Shown: positions 18,967-29,331 of the stretch, in pieces
Numbering within the stretch: the stretch's first letter is position 1
Layout of the letters: every line of letters starts with the position of its first letter
Assembly (NCBI RefSeq): GCF_024362695.1
Contig: NC_065426.1
Coordinates: forward strand, 9,144,236 to 9,208,235
Length of the DNA stretch: 64,000 nt
Source: Pectinophora gossypiella
Lineage: Eukaryota; Arthropoda; Insecta; Lepidoptera; Gelechiidae
Reading direction: 5' to 3'
The notes under the pieces: generated by a model
What the model was told of the DNA's origin: nothing
The model's input: the letters and a program-made list of their open reading frames with translations, nothing else
Database searches by the model: none
Program-made: the position numbers and the translations under genes

Positions 18967-19330
18967 CTATTCCTTGATGATGTTCTTCTGGTGATAATCG
19001 TCTGATGATGTTTTCCTGGTAATGGTCTTCTGGTAAAGATCTTCTAGTGATGATTTTCTGATGATGTTCATCAGGTGATGTTTTTTTGTTGATGGTGTTC
19101 TGTTGATAATGTTCAAGTGATGTTCATCAGGGATGTTTTTCTGGTGATGGTCTTCTGATGATGATCTTCTGGTGATGTTCATCTGGTGATGTGATTCTGG
19201 CGACGATCTTCTGGTGATGTTTTTATAATGATGATCTTCTGGTGATGCTTTTCTGATGTTTTTATCTTATAATATTCTTCTTGTGATGTTCATCAGGGAT
19301 GTTTACCTGGTGATGATCTTCACCAGAAGG
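18967..19330. repeat. Degenerate GATGATCTTCTG minisatellite
   Basis: Some 25 imperfect units of about 15 bases (TTCTGGTGATGATC, TTCATCAGGTGATG types). Open frames across it are repeat artefacts. Confidence 0.85.
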
Positions 19331-19890
19331 GATTATTTTGTAAAACCGTACTCACAAAATACGTACGCGTGCCCTCTATTTTACCCAAACAACAAACATA
19401 AGAGAAGATTTGTCACATAAATATCGGTAATGTCGAAGCTGGGAGCGAGCGGCGGAATTTATTGCACAAGAAACGGCCATTAGCCGGGATCTGGATGTAG
19501 TCATTTGTACCATACACACAAACACATACATGTATAAACATACATACTTTTAACAAAACAACTACATTAATTCAAATAAATAAATGCTTGGGCACAAATA
19601 AGAAAATATTTTAATGAAAATTAACCATTTACTTACAAATTATTGAAATTATGACGTCACCGAACTACAATATTCCGCGCTAAGAATTTCACACAACCAC
19701 TCCGTAGCACGTGTCGAGTCAAAGTGAGTGCTGCGCTCGGCTCCCGCTTCCATGCGGCCTAGGGTTGGCCACATTCGATGATCGGTTGGCCAACTAGCTG
19801 TCACTTGGGGTCGGCGATACTACAGCAGCGCCATCTAGTTTTGACCTCATCCCTAACAATACATTAATAAACTAACGCCGTAAATTTCGG
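19331..19890. other. Unexplained, GC-richer at 19640-19850
   Basis: Contains TGACGTCA-like and CACGTG motifs near 19652 and 19710 and a GC-richer stretch without a spliceable frame. Could be regulatory or an unrecognised repeat end. Confidence 0.3.
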
Positions 19891-19894
19891 TAAA

Positions 19895-20030
19895 ATACAA
19901 ACAAATACAAATATACTTTATTGCACACAACATACAAAACAAGTTTTACACAAAACCAACACGAAAGATACAGTACATTCTGGCGGCCTTATTGCTAAGC
20001 AGCAATTTCTTCCAGTGGTAAAAAAGAAAC
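19895..20030 (-). mobile_element. LINE-V 3' end
   Basis: The reverse complement has TTGCTGCTTAGCAATAAGGC and TGTGTGCAATAAAGTATATT, a polyadenylation-like end with a TTTG-rich tail. Also at 25085-25195, 29031-29330 and 54678-54750. Confidence 0.65.
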
Positions 20031-20124
20031 ATTTATCATAATTTAGTGCGGGACGGTGCAACATCTAGTATAAAACAAATAATTACAAAAAACAAACAAC
20101 TACCTACTAGCATAAAATACAAAA

Positions 20125-20400
20125 AAAAATACTTTAATCGAAATACCGTTCGTTCTCTTCAAATGTCAAAACACGAATTTACTGTGGAATTTGTATGAAA
20201 AAGCACACTGTCACAGAAAAACGTGTTAAATGTCGGATTTCTTATTACGTTTTTCTTGATTACAATTCATAAATAAGTAAATGTTTACTAGAAAAAAAGA
20301 AATTTTTTTTCGTATGTTTTAGATCTGACTTTATTTAGTAATCAGAATTTTATAATTTATCTTGAAACTAGTGAGTACACGACCCAATTTAAGCACTATT
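20125..20400 (-). mobile_element. MITE-S
   Basis: Reverse of 58553-58875: TGTCACAGAAAAACGTG, AATTCATAAATAAGT and AGATAAATTATAAAATTCTG-type segments are recognisable, in diverged form. Confidence 0.55.
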
Positions 20401-20428
20401 ATTTTTTATCTCAGTTTTCTATTAACAT

Positions 20429-20808
20429 TGGCCCCGATTCCTGCAGACACCGCCTAATTTTATTTTAACTTATATCCGTCATTTTCATATCCGTCGAAAA
20501 GAAAAGGGACGGATGATTCACAGCTCTTAATTTTAGGAAGAATGAGTAAATGAATGAATAACCCGGGCGAATCAAAAGGTACGTCGCTGGTATGCAATCC
20601 GTTTGACGTGCTGTCTACTTAATTGTGTCGGGTTATTGACGGATGTAAAATTTTTAGACGGTTGGTTTAGATTTGTGCTTAAAATTGACGTGTGTTCCAT
20701 AAATTTTATACTTGTCGATTACCCGTCTCTTTCTTTTTCGGCGGATAAGAAAATGACAGATATAACTTAAAATAAAATTAGATGGTATTTACAGGAATTA
20801 GCACCATT
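20429..20808. mobile_element. MITE-E, full length
   Basis: Ends TGGCCCCGATTCCTGCAGAC and AATTAGCACCA, with full interior including AATAACCCGGGCGAATCAAA. Confidence 0.88.
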
Positions 20809-21039
20809 ATGTACTACATATTAATTTTTAAGTTAAGTAAACGTACTTGCGTTGACTATGTTATAAAGCCCGGGTTCGCGTTTGTACTTTTCCCCTTTTA
20901 GGACCTCCGTAAGAACATCAGAAATGCAATATAATATATTATTATCTTATCTTATCCCTAATGGGATGGCCAGGACAAATGTAGAGTGCAAAAATCAGCG
21001 ACCTTTCTGATTTTGTTAGATATTTTTGTATAATGTTTG

Positions 21040-21256
21040 TGTAGCGGACGCCGCCGCTAGAACGAGACGGCGGTACTATAAGAGTAGGCTGTCCTACTCC
21101 CATACGATCAGCACGTAATACCCCACTAGTTGAGGTATTGAAAATGGTTCTTAAGGTGGTCGATGATACGCAATAAACACGTTCGTTCGTTTTACGATCT
21201 GGAAATTTGATCGAGCCTTTTATTTATCCAAGATCCTGAACATACAGTCCACAACA
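21040..21256 (+). mobile_element. Solo LTR
   Basis: 217 bp beginning TGTAGCGGACGCC and ending CCACAACA (TG...CA). A perfect 5-bp duplication GTTTG lies at 21035-21039 and 21257-21261. An AATAAA occurs at 21170, 50-90 bases before the 3' end, as expected of R-U5. No internal region or second LTR is present. A 5-bp duplication fits several LTR superfamilies. Confidence 0.8.
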
Positions 21257-21482
21257 GTTTGCATAAATAATAACAAAAAAAAAAACATTGACATAAATAT
21301 TACGTAGTCTTAAGATGTGTATTATGAACCGGTGATAGGTGATTAGCATAGTCCATCGCGCACTATAATGGGCCATCATGCATAACAATCCCTCCTGAGA
21401 AACTCAATCCCTCTGTCAGTTTTTACAACATTCTCGTGAAGATAAACAATAGCTGTTCATAAACATAAATTCATAGTTTTTG

Positions 21483-21655
21483 TACAGACTTCAAAAAGGG
21501 GTGTCGAGGTTTTTCTTGCAGTTTCTTTTCCCCGGCTATACAGGTTGTGAGACGCTGCAGTAGTTTTAGTCAGATAAAACGTTCGTTATCTAAAATATGT
21601 CGATTCAAAGTGTAACTATGTTACCTACTTTAAGATATTTTTGAGTTTGAACAAG
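21483..21655 (+). mobile_element. Retroposon end T
   Basis: Contains TTTTTCTTGCAGTTTCTTTT, CCCCGGCTATACAGGTTGTG and GATTCAAAGTGTAACTATGT, as at 38470-38620. Confidence 0.6.
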
Positions 21656-22030
21656 AATAAATTTATCAATTTGACCCAAGTTAAGTTTGTTCCGGCATGA
21701 CGCCTGTTACGTAATCCTTTAAAATTATACTAATTAATATTAGTCTACTTTACAGAGTTCACGAAAGCCTCACTGGCAAAATTTCAATCAGAATTTTCGA
21801 CAAAACTCGCAACAGGAGTTAAATTTCTGTTTTTCTCTGAAGAGGATTAGATAATCAGTGTTGTATTACCGGAAAGGATTCTACTCGGAGATGAAAGGAT
21901 CTATTAAATATCTTGACAACACCAACAGGTTAAGGAAACTCTGATCCCTTCCTTTTTTTATCATCTGAAAAAAAAATATTAAAAAAAATGTATAACCGAT
22001 AATTGGCGAGGAGTGGATATGGTGTGGGTG

Positions 22031-22236
22031 TATACTAGTGTTAGTGACGTCGTAACGAATACTGAGTGGGATGATTCAGACCATGATTCTGAGTTGATAT
22101 CAAATGGAATTTTCCGTCGCAAAATTCACGTTTGTTTTTTTTTTAATTATTTTCAATTCTATACTTTTGCGTCGGAAAATTCCACATGATATCAACTCAT
22201 AATCATGGTCTGAGTCATCCCTCAAAGATCATGTAT
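22031..22236. mobile_element. MITE-D
   Basis: Both arms present (ATGATTCTGAGTTGATATCA and its inverse). The right tip is truncated at TCAAAGATCATG. Confidence 0.75.
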
Positions 22237-22292
22237 ACTATGCACCTCTGCCTACCCCTTCGGGGATACAGGCGTATATATTATAGGGGATA

Positions 22293-22470
22293 TATATCAT
22301 CATCATCAACTTAAGAGCCACGCTCTTGTCGGTGCAGCAGTTTCCATGCTACTTTTTAGGGAAAAATAGGGCAGTGGTTTCCCTCCTTCCTTCCGCCCCG
22401 CAGTACTCTGTCTGACGCAAGTGGGATGGCGCTCAGAGTAGTCTATTACAAAGCCATACTAGGGGATATA
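22293..22470 (-). mobile_element. LINE 3' end with CATCAT tail
   Basis: Reverse of 55590-55835: AAGAGCCACGCTCTTGTCGG, GCAGTACTCTGTCTGACGCA, ending at a TGATGAT tail. Resembles the LLHRQER tail region of the RTE-like elements. Confidence 0.65.
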
Positions 22471-22534
22471 TATGCCACGTTAAGTACATATATATACGAT
22501 TACACGACTGGCGATTACGATTTTACATTAAGCA

Positions 22535-22770
22535 GTCGGTACTCACTACTATTTACTTAATGTAGTTATTAGCGAATCATGTCAGCTTTGACGGCTCAGT
22601 AGCAACCCTGAAATGTTGATGAGGTCAGTTACCCACCTCATGCTATTGAGCTGCTATAGACCCGTGACTGCCCTCCGAACCACGGATCTTACTTTCGAAT
22701 AATCCTAACGAAACATGGAGTCGAAACCGGAACCTCCGGCTGCCCGAAAACTAGACCATAGGGGCCGTCA
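22535..22770. mobile_element. Rearranged SINE-B
   Basis: 22539-22640 is the SINE-B 3' half on the plus strand. 22665-22770 is its 5' half in reverse, including a mutated B-box region. The two halves face opposite ways, so the copy has an internal inversion. Confidence 0.5.
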
Positions 22771-22894
22771 GGGAATAAAATAGCCTGCCTAAACACCCGA
22801 CCTGTCCAATCCTGCCATCAAAGGTCATATAAAATTCACGAGTCAATTTCCACTTGACGACTTACGTTCGTCGGAAGGAATGAAGTGACAAACC

Positions 22895-23037
22895 TATCTG
22901 CTTCTCTCTCTATTTAAGAGCTGCGCTCTTATCGGTGGAGTAATCGCTATTCCTCTCTTCTTCCCGCCAAAACCTTCACCTCCCAATACGACACGACCTG
23001 CACCTTCTCTTTTATTTGTTTCATAAATCATGAAACA
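22895..23037 (-). mobile_element. RTE-like LINE end
   Basis: The reverse complement encodes the SYWEVKVLAGRREEWRLLHR-like tail of 2815-3120 and continues to TTTAAATAGAGAGAG. Confidence 0.7.
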
Positions 23038-23212
23038 TCATGATTTGATTTGATTTGATTTGTTTCATGATGTTTCGTTTTTGTTTGTTTTATTTGTTTC
23101 TATCTGCTTAGACGACCATAAAGGTGCGCGTCCACTTGAACCGAGGACGCTTCGATGTGTAAAACCGGTAAAGCAAACTGTCAGAGAAATTAAAAACTGG
23201 AGTTGCCTTTAG

Positions 23213-23312
23213 GCATAGAATAAGGAATAATACTACGGATAGAACGGCAACTCTCAGCTCCCCACCAGCTGGGGTTACCTCAACCCCCTCGAACATAGTT
23301 TAGACTTGAATC
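23213..23312 (+). mobile_element. MITE-M half
   Basis: GGAATAATACTACGGATAGA and GGCAACTCTCAGCTCCCCAC mark the first half of MITE-M; the rest is absent. Confidence 0.6.
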
Positions 23313-23370
23313 GTGAAGACAGCGCGTGGACCGTTGTTTTTATTTTTTATCAGTTTACTTTCTATGTTAA

Positions 23371-23699
23371 CGGCTTCCGTGGTCCAGTGGTTTGAGCGTT
23401 GGGCTCACGATCCGGAGGTCCCGGGTTCAAATCCCGGTGGAGACATATCACATCACTTTGTGATCCCTAGTTTGGTTAGGACATTACAGGCTGATCACCT
23501 AATTGTCCGAAAGTAAGATGATCCGTGCTTCGGAAGGCACGTTAAGCTGTTGGTCCCGGTTACTACTTACTGATGTAAGTGAGTAATCGTTACGTGAGCC
23601 ATGTCAGGGGTCTTTGGCGGCTCAATAGTAACCCTGACACCAGGGTTGATGGGGTTGGTAATCCACCTCACAACCCACACGATAGAAGAAGAAGAAGAT
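23371..23699 (+). mobile_element. SINE-B, full length
   Basis: Head GGCTTCCGTGGTCCAGTGGT with B box GGGTTCAAATCCC, then ATCACTTTGTGATCCCTAGT, shared core, GTAAGTGAGTAATCGTTACG and the (GAA)n tail. Confidence 0.9.
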
Positions 23700-23737
23700 A
23701 ACGTTCGAATTTTGAGATTGGACGTGACGTATTTCGA

Positions 23738-23819
23738 GGTAAACCTAGCTCAGACGCTGGTGGGGGGCGAAGAGTTGCCTTTCTATAAATACGTAGTATT
23801 TTTCCTTATTCTATGACAG
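23738..23819 (-). mobile_element. MITE-M half, reversed
   Basis: GCGAAGAGTTGCC and TTTTTCCTTATTCTATG are the reverse of the first half of MITE-M. Its partner at 23213-23312 faces the opposite way across a SINE-B. Confidence 0.55.
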
Positions 23820-24321
23820 TACCCTTATGTATGACGCGGGAGTGGAATGGAACAGAAAAACAAGTGACGGAAATATAATGTGTGAAGTGAAAGATAAATG
23901 AACACGACTGAGTAGGACGGAAATTATTTCACACGACCCGCGATTTGTTTCGTACACGAATATATTAGCGTCTGGGAAGACAAAATTGTCCCGAGCTTCA
24001 ATCCAATACACTTAGCGAGTACATTTACCAAAAAGTTTCCTGGAAAAATATGCTATTTTTCGCAGTAAGATGATTACAACTAAGCATCACGCCTGTATCC
24101 CTGAAGTGGTAGACAGATGTATAGTATTGCGGCACGCTGGGTGGTGACGATATGGTATCCCGACGTGCCGGCAGAGTAGGGGATGATTGGTGATGACGGT
24201 AATAAAATAGAAGCGAGCAGGAATATAGTATACAGTTTATTAAAAACACACACACACAGTTCGCAATATACACATTTCACAAAAGAATCAAGAATTAGAG
24301 GGCACGGCCCTAAACAGTAAA

Positions 24322-24759
24322 TGGGTCGTTCTTCTTTTTTATCGACAATAAAAAGACATTTTCCCAATTAATCGGACTTAACATCTTTAAAATTATAACG
24401 GCAATAAATATTTTAAAACATCATATAAAGATCTGTCCGTAAAGGACTATTTAGTGGTTCTCTTTATCTTGGTAACATACTTTTCTTTGCAGGCGCATTC
24501 CAAAAAATATTGTGACAGAGTGGCCCTTTTCATCGGAGACAGCATTTCAATATACCACTCTGTCACAAAATTTTGTGAAAAACAATGAAGCTACGTTAAT
24601 AACTAATTGAGGAACCGATTAGTATTTTGCTTGTATTTTGAGTATAATAAGATAACTATATTTTTGGACAATGGAAACATGACATAAAATTCTAAAACAT
24701 AACTTATTAAAAGCAGTACGTAAGACAGATCATTGTCGATAAAAAAGAAGAACGACCCA
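24322..24759. mobile_element. 438-bp element with perfect 28-bp TIRs
   Basis: The 28 bases at 24322-24349 (TGGGTCGTTCTTC...) are repeated exactly in inverse at 24732-24759. Inside, 24510-24523 and 24555-24568 form a perfect 14-bp hairpin (TTGTGACAGAGTGG). No transposase frame and no clear duplication. Perfect ends suggest a recent element. Confidence 0.75.
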
Positions 24760-25620
24760 AATGCACTTGTGTTGTTTTAATGAAGGTCGGCGATGCAGTG
24801 AGTCAAAAAAGTGTAAAATGAAAGGAAATGCGGAATGGAATGAGAATTTCGTAATTTTAAATGATGACGGTCAGAACGAAAGGACAGTATGTGCAGAGTT
24901 TGTACTCTGCTACAGTATACACGCCTACTTCTCGCCAGCTATGTTTAAGCCCCACGTAATAGGGGGCACGCCTTTTCCCATTAATCGGGCACGAATTCTG
25001 GAAACCACGTGATATCAATTATCCAAGTATATGTTCATAATCCTAGGAATATGATGAAGGTTATAGGATATGGTTGAAGAGATTGCTATTTAGCAATAAG
25101 ACCGCCTATTGTACTCTTTCTATTTCTCTTTTGTTTTGTATTTTGTATTTTCTTGTTTGTGCAATAATGAATTTGTTATGTTATGTTATAAACTTAATGT
25201 TTAAAACACTAAACTTAATCTAGTTTTATGATCATATCACTGAACTGTTCCCGTGATATGATAATAATCCGACTACAATCATCTTAGTGCAACATAATGT
25301 TATTACAACTTACACTTCTTAACTTCCGGAATCTGTTAATTTTCCACATCAATGTAAATAGACCTTTAGCACACGAAGCCAATATTTTCCTCCCGCGGAA
25401 CTAAGAAGTTAGATTGGACTTGTAATTAAAGAATGTTTGATTCATTGGAAGATCCGAGATAGGTTCCTGTCGTTTGGCCGATGTTAAATTGACATTTGGA
25501 AAAGATTCTCTATTTCCAGAATGTTCTTTTTATCGCGCTTCGAAAACAAACGAATGCTGATCATGTTCACTAGTCACCAGATTTATCGTAGAAAACTTAG
25601 GACGTCTTCTACCTCTAGAT
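24760..25620. other. Mostly unrecognised; LINE-V end at 25085-25195
   Basis: 25085-25195 carries AGCAATAAGACCGCCTATTG and GTTTGTGCAATAATG on the plus strand (LINE-V). 24945-25000 holds CCCACGTAATAGGGGGCACG and CCATTAATCGGGCACGAATT, which look repetitive but have no partner here. The rest shows nothing. Confidence 0.5.
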
Positions 25621-25621
25621 T

Positions 25622-25960
25622 GAGCCGTGGTCTCTGTGATTCAGTGGTTGAGCGTTGGGCTCACGATCCGGAGGCCACGGGTTCGAATCCCGGTGGCGAA
25701 ATATCACAAAAATCACTTTGTGATCCCTAGTTTGGTTAGGATATTACAGGCTGATCACCCGATTGTCCGAAAGTAAGATGTCCCATGCTTCGCAAAGCAC
25801 GTTAAGCTGTTGGTCCCGGTTACTACTTACTGATGTAAGTATGTAGTCATTACATGAGTCATGTTCAAGGGCCGTTGGCGGCTCAAAAATAACCCTGGCC
25901 CTGGCACCAGGGTTGATGAGGCCAGTAATTCACCTCATAACATACTCGATAGAAGAAGCG
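25622..25960 (+). mobile_element. SINE-B, full length
   Basis: Head with A-box-like TGATTCAGTGGTTGAGC and B box GGGTTCGAATCC, through the core to GATAGAAGAAGCGGGTAACA. The last bases match the 3' edge of the copy at 27321-27640, so both belong to one subfamily. Confidence 0.85.
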
Positions 25961-26013
25961 GGTAACAGCTAGTCGCGTAAATACAGGTAACTCTCAGGAA
26001 CTATGAGTAAGTA

Positions 26014-26155
26014 CAGTCACAAGTACTAATATGTATACACTTTGAAACCATGTCACATTAACTTTTTTGACAAATTAAACCGTAAGTCTCATTAAATGTC
26101 AAATTAGACAGTGCGACAGGGTCCTAAAGTGGTTACATGATATTACTCTTGACTG
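26014..26155. mobile_element. MITE-F
   Basis: About 142 bp with inverted ends CAGTCACAAGTACTAATATG and ATATTACTCTTGACTG, flanked by TA on both sides (26012-26013, 26156-26157). Interior ATTAACTTTTTTGACAAATT. TA target suggests a Tc1/mariner-type MITE. Confidence 0.8.
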
Positions 26156-26303
26156 TACCTAGTTCTGTTGCCTTCAAGTCTCTGTTTATGACGGCACTTT
26201 ACAGTAGGTGCTTACAAGCTGTTTTCATTGTCCGTAAACTGAATATCTGTCTACAACATCTGTTCAATGTTGCATTATTTTACAGAGAAAATGCTTCTGA
26301 TGT

Positions 26304-26558
26304 ACATTGTTTTAAGTTTACGCGGTTATTATCATAATTAAAGCACATAATAACGGGTTCTTACCGCGTTTAAATGGGGATATGAGACTCCCGATATTCC
26401 GACACTGTTGCAAGTGCCCCGAAAATTATGGATCTACCTACTCCACTCCAATCTCATCAGTCATCCCGTGATCATGGCACTTGCAACAGTGTCGAAATAT
26501 CGGGAGTCTCATATCCCCATTTAAACGCGGTAAGAACCCGTTATTATGTGCTTTAATT
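26304..26558 (-). mobile_element. Hairpin retroposon, copy 1
   Basis: Two long inverted arms (AATTAAAGCACATAATAACG... and the reverse ending GTGCTTTAATT) enclose a short loop. An extra tail (TTTTAAGTTTACGCGG) is present only on the left, so the 3' end lies left. A 13-bp duplication ATGCTTCTGATGT is at 26291-26303 and 26559-26571. A long, variable duplication points to reverse-transcribed insertion rather than cut-and-paste. Penelope-like pseudo-LTR origin is my best guess. Confidence 0.8.
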
Positions 26559-26559
26559 A

Positions 26560-27090
26560 TGCTTCTGATGTGGTGATGATGATGATGTGATAAGGGTATG
26601 CTAGAGGGTGTTAGTCGTAACGACTGGCACCCTGTATATACTTCTGCCCACCTCTTCAGGGATACAGGCGTGATGCTAGACTATGTAGTCGGCATCTTTT
26701 CTCTAGGTTTGAATGTATTTTTTATGTGCAATAAAAAAATCTGTAAGTATTTACCTTTTGTGCCGCGAGTCTTGAAATTTTTATATGAAATATTTTTGTG
26801 GATATTACATTCTTAAATGAACAATATTTTTATCGCTGACATAAAAGTAACCCCTGATAATGTTACGATCTCGACATTTAATGTACTGTTTAATGTGCTT
26901 GTCTGTCGTCCCTCTCACACTTATGGTTTACGGTAATTTGAGTGTTACCTGTCTCTCTCCCACGTTTTTTAACACCGTGAAATGTGTAGTAAAAGCGATT
27001 CATGTCCTCTATTAAAACTGTTTTATTCGAATTTTTAAAAGTACTTGTTTAACAGACTTTCATCCCTTTCGAAGTGAGTCACAACTCTTA
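26560..27090. other. No recognised feature
   Basis: AT-rich, with a GATGAT run at 26573-26586 and no gene seen. Confidence 0.45.
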
Positions 27091-27099
27091 CTCCAACTC

Positions 27100-27218
27100 G
27101 CGATTGATGAATGTGAAGGAAGCATGATAAGTGTGTTAGGATCGAAGCAAATGGAATTCTATAGTCTCTGCCTACCTCGGTGGGAAATAGGCGTGAGTTT
27201 ATGTATGTATGTTCGAGT
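27100..27218 (+). mobile_element. LINE-H 3' end
   Basis: GATGAATGTGAAGGAAGCAT, GGAATTCTATAGTCTCTGCC and GGTGGGAAATAGGCGTGAGT with an ATGTATGT tail. Confidence 0.6.
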
Positions 27219-27320
27219 CCCGGTGTGCTACCAATACCCCTATCTACTTATGTAATACCTATAATTTAAGGCATTTTGTGAAAGCGCTTTTATTGTGTTG
27301 TTTGAAATAAAAAAAATAAC

Positions 27321-27640
27321 GGCCTGCGTAGTCCAGCGGTTGAGCGTTGGGCTCACGATCTGGAGGTCCCGGGTTCGAATACCGGAAACACATTACAAAA
27401 ATCACTTTGTGAGCCCAGGTTTGTTCAGGACATTGCAGGCTGATCACCCGAAAATAAGATGTACCGTGCTTCGGAAGGCACGTTAAGCTGTTTGTTCCGG
27501 TTACTACTTACTGAAGTACGTAGTCGTTACGTGAACCATGTCGGGGGCCTTTGGCTCAAAACTAACTCTGGCACCAGGGTTGATGAGGCCAGTAATCCAC
27601 CTCACAATACACTCGATAGAAGAAGCGGGTAACAGCTAAT
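27321..27640 (+). mobile_element. SINE-B, full length, diverged
   Basis: GCCTGCGTAGTCCAGCGGTT head, B box GGGTTCGAATACC, then core. It ends in GATAGAAGAAGCGGGTAACA like 25622-25960. A 40-bp near-repeat (TTTTGTGAAAGCGCTTTTAT type) lies on both sides at 27270 and 27730. Confidence 0.8.
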
Positions 27641-27959
27641 AGCCTCATAAAGTTTTTTCGACAATATCTTCCAGTCTGCAGCGTGATTATAAGCGCTGCA
27701 GTTGCACTACTAAAACTCCTATCTGAAATACATATAGGGCGTTTTGTGAAAACGCTCTTATCGTTTTGTTTGAAGTAAATTTATTTTTTATTTAATTTAT
27801 TTTGGTTTACTAACAGTTACTTACACTTACACATTATAATATGTGACATATCAAAACTTAAAAGCTAAATGTAGTGACTAATTATAAGTAAACACTGCAT
27901 GCATTTGTGTAGAAAAAAGTATATAAAAAAGTGGGTAAGCTATAACTAAGACTTAAGTA

Positions 27960-28106
27960 CAGTCATGAGCAATATAATGTACCCACTTTAGGACTCTGTC
28001 GCACTAACATATTTGACATTTAGTGAGACTTACAGTTCAATTTGTCAAAAAAGTTAATGTGACATGGTACCAAAGTGTATACAATACATATTAATGCTCG
28101 TGACCG
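27960..28106. mobile_element. MITE-F
   Basis: Ends CAGTCATGAGCAATATAATG and ATTAATGCTCGTGACCG, with TA at 27958-27959 and 28107-28108. Confidence 0.8.
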
Positions 28107-28364
28107 TACATATTATTATATAACAGAAAAAAAAACTGTATTTTGTTGGAAAGTGGACACAAATCTAATTATTATTTATAATGCTTTTACGGAAGATAGA
28201 AGTGAGTCAGAATTGAGGTCAATTATTTTGCTATAGTGATTTAATAGCTTACATAGTCTGGGTACAGGTGAATTTGCACCAAGAAAAGTTCTGCGGACAG
28301 GTGGATGAAGTAGAGTGATTGGGTAGCGTGGGTATGGCTAAATAGAATAATCTAGAAGATAATT

Positions 28365-28841
28365 AAAGCACATAATAACGGGTTCTTACCGCGTTTAAAT
28401 GGGGATATGAGACTCCCGATATTTCGACACTGTTGCAAGTGCCATGATCACGGGATGACTGATGAGATTGGAGTGGAGTAGGTAGATCCATAATTTTCTA
28501 CGGGCAGACATATCTGTCTACCCTCTTTCTCTGCCGCTTGTTTATGTTTTTGATACCGGAATGTTCGGAACCATCTGAACTCGCACGAAACTCACTACGA
28601 CAAACCGCACTCACTCCGGTATCAAAAACATAAACAAGCGGCAGAGAAAGAGGGTAGACAGATATGTCTGCCCGTAGAAAATTATGGATCTACCTACTCC
28701 ACTCCAATCTCATCAGTCATCCCGTGATCATGGCACTTGTAACAGTGTCGAAATATCGGGAGTCTCATATCCCCATTTAAACGCGGTAAGAACCCGTTAT
28801 TATGTGCTTTAATTATGATAATAACCGCGTAAACTTAAAAC
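28365..28841 (+). mobile_element. Hairpin retroposon, copy 2
   Basis: 477 bp. Arms of about 210 bases are near-perfect inverse copies around a loop at about 28558-28614 (CATCTGAACTCGCACG). A tail AATTATGATAATAACCGCGT follows the right arm only, fixing the 3' end. A 16-bp duplication AATCTAGAAGATAATT lies at 28349-28364 and 28842-28857. The right duplication abuts the splice donor of the exon at 28863-29000, so the insertion is in the intron, 21 bases from that exon. Confidence 0.85.
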
Positions 28842-28862
28842 AATCTAGAAGATAATTCTCAC

Positions 28863-29000
28863 CCGGTCAGCGACGCCCCCCGGCAGCACGCTCTTGACGA
28901 CGACGCCAGACGAGCGCCCGCCCACAATGCCGAACGCCAGCCCCGACCCGTCGTTGACCAGTTCAACCACCTCCACCTGCGCCCACTCGCCGAACACCTG
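28863..29000 (-). CDS. Patj: Patj-like gene, PDZ domain N-terminal half
   Basis: Minus-strand exon between CCAATCTCCACAG and CGG/GTGAGA, 138 bp, 46 codons in phase 0. After QVFGEWAQ comes VEVVELVND, the carboxylate-binding loop GSGLAFGIVGG, then SGVVVKSVLPGGVADR. This is the first half of a PDZ domain; GLAF takes the place of the classical GLGF. It continues in phase into 15795-15971. An acceptor three bases further in is also possible. GC content is far above the flanks. Upstream exons were not firmly located and may lie beyond the window. Confidence 0.9.
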
Positions 29001-29030
29001 CTGTGGAGATTGGTGGGAGTTAAATAACTA

Positions 29031-29330
29031 ATCAAATCAAATATACTTTATCGCACACAACATCATCATCATCAGCCCATTAACGTCCCCACCGCTGGGG
29101 CACGCGCCTTCCCTATGGATGGGTAGGGAGATCGGGCCTTAAACCATCACGCGGGCCCAGTGCGGATTGATGGTTATTAACGACTGCTAATGCAGCCGGG
29201 ACCAACGGCTTAACGTGCCTTCCGAAGCACGGAGGAGCTCTAGATGAAAACTTTTTTTTTTACACAACATACAAAACAAAAAATGGATGATAGATACACT
29301 ACAATCTGGCGGCCTTATTGCTAAGCAACA
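29031..29330 (-). mobile_element. LINE-V 3' end split by SINE-A
   Basis: CAAATATACTTTATCGCACA at the left and GGCGGCCTTATTGCTAAGCA at the right are LINE-V in reverse; a SINE-A sits between them. Confidence 0.7.
29064..29261 (-). mobile_element. SINE-A, 5'-truncated, inside LINE-V
   Basis: Tail, core and poly(A) only. A 9-bp duplication ACACAACAT lies at 29055-29063 and 29262-29270. Confidence 0.88.
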
Positions 29331-29331
29331 A

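Noticed and set aside
18967..19182. 71-codon His/Ser/Lys-rich frame
   Set aside because: It is the translation of a 15-bp minisatellite.
23371..23450. tRNA genes at SINE-B heads (also 625, 25622, 27321, 40511)
   Set aside because: The heads lack a paired acceptor stem and are followed by the SINE body.
28440..28470. CTGATGAG in the hairpin retroposon arm, a hammerhead ribozyme core box
   Set aside because: Penelope-like elements can carry hammerheads, but no GAAA with an intervening short stem follows on the same strand within reach; the only CGAAA is in the opposite arm, over 200 bases away.
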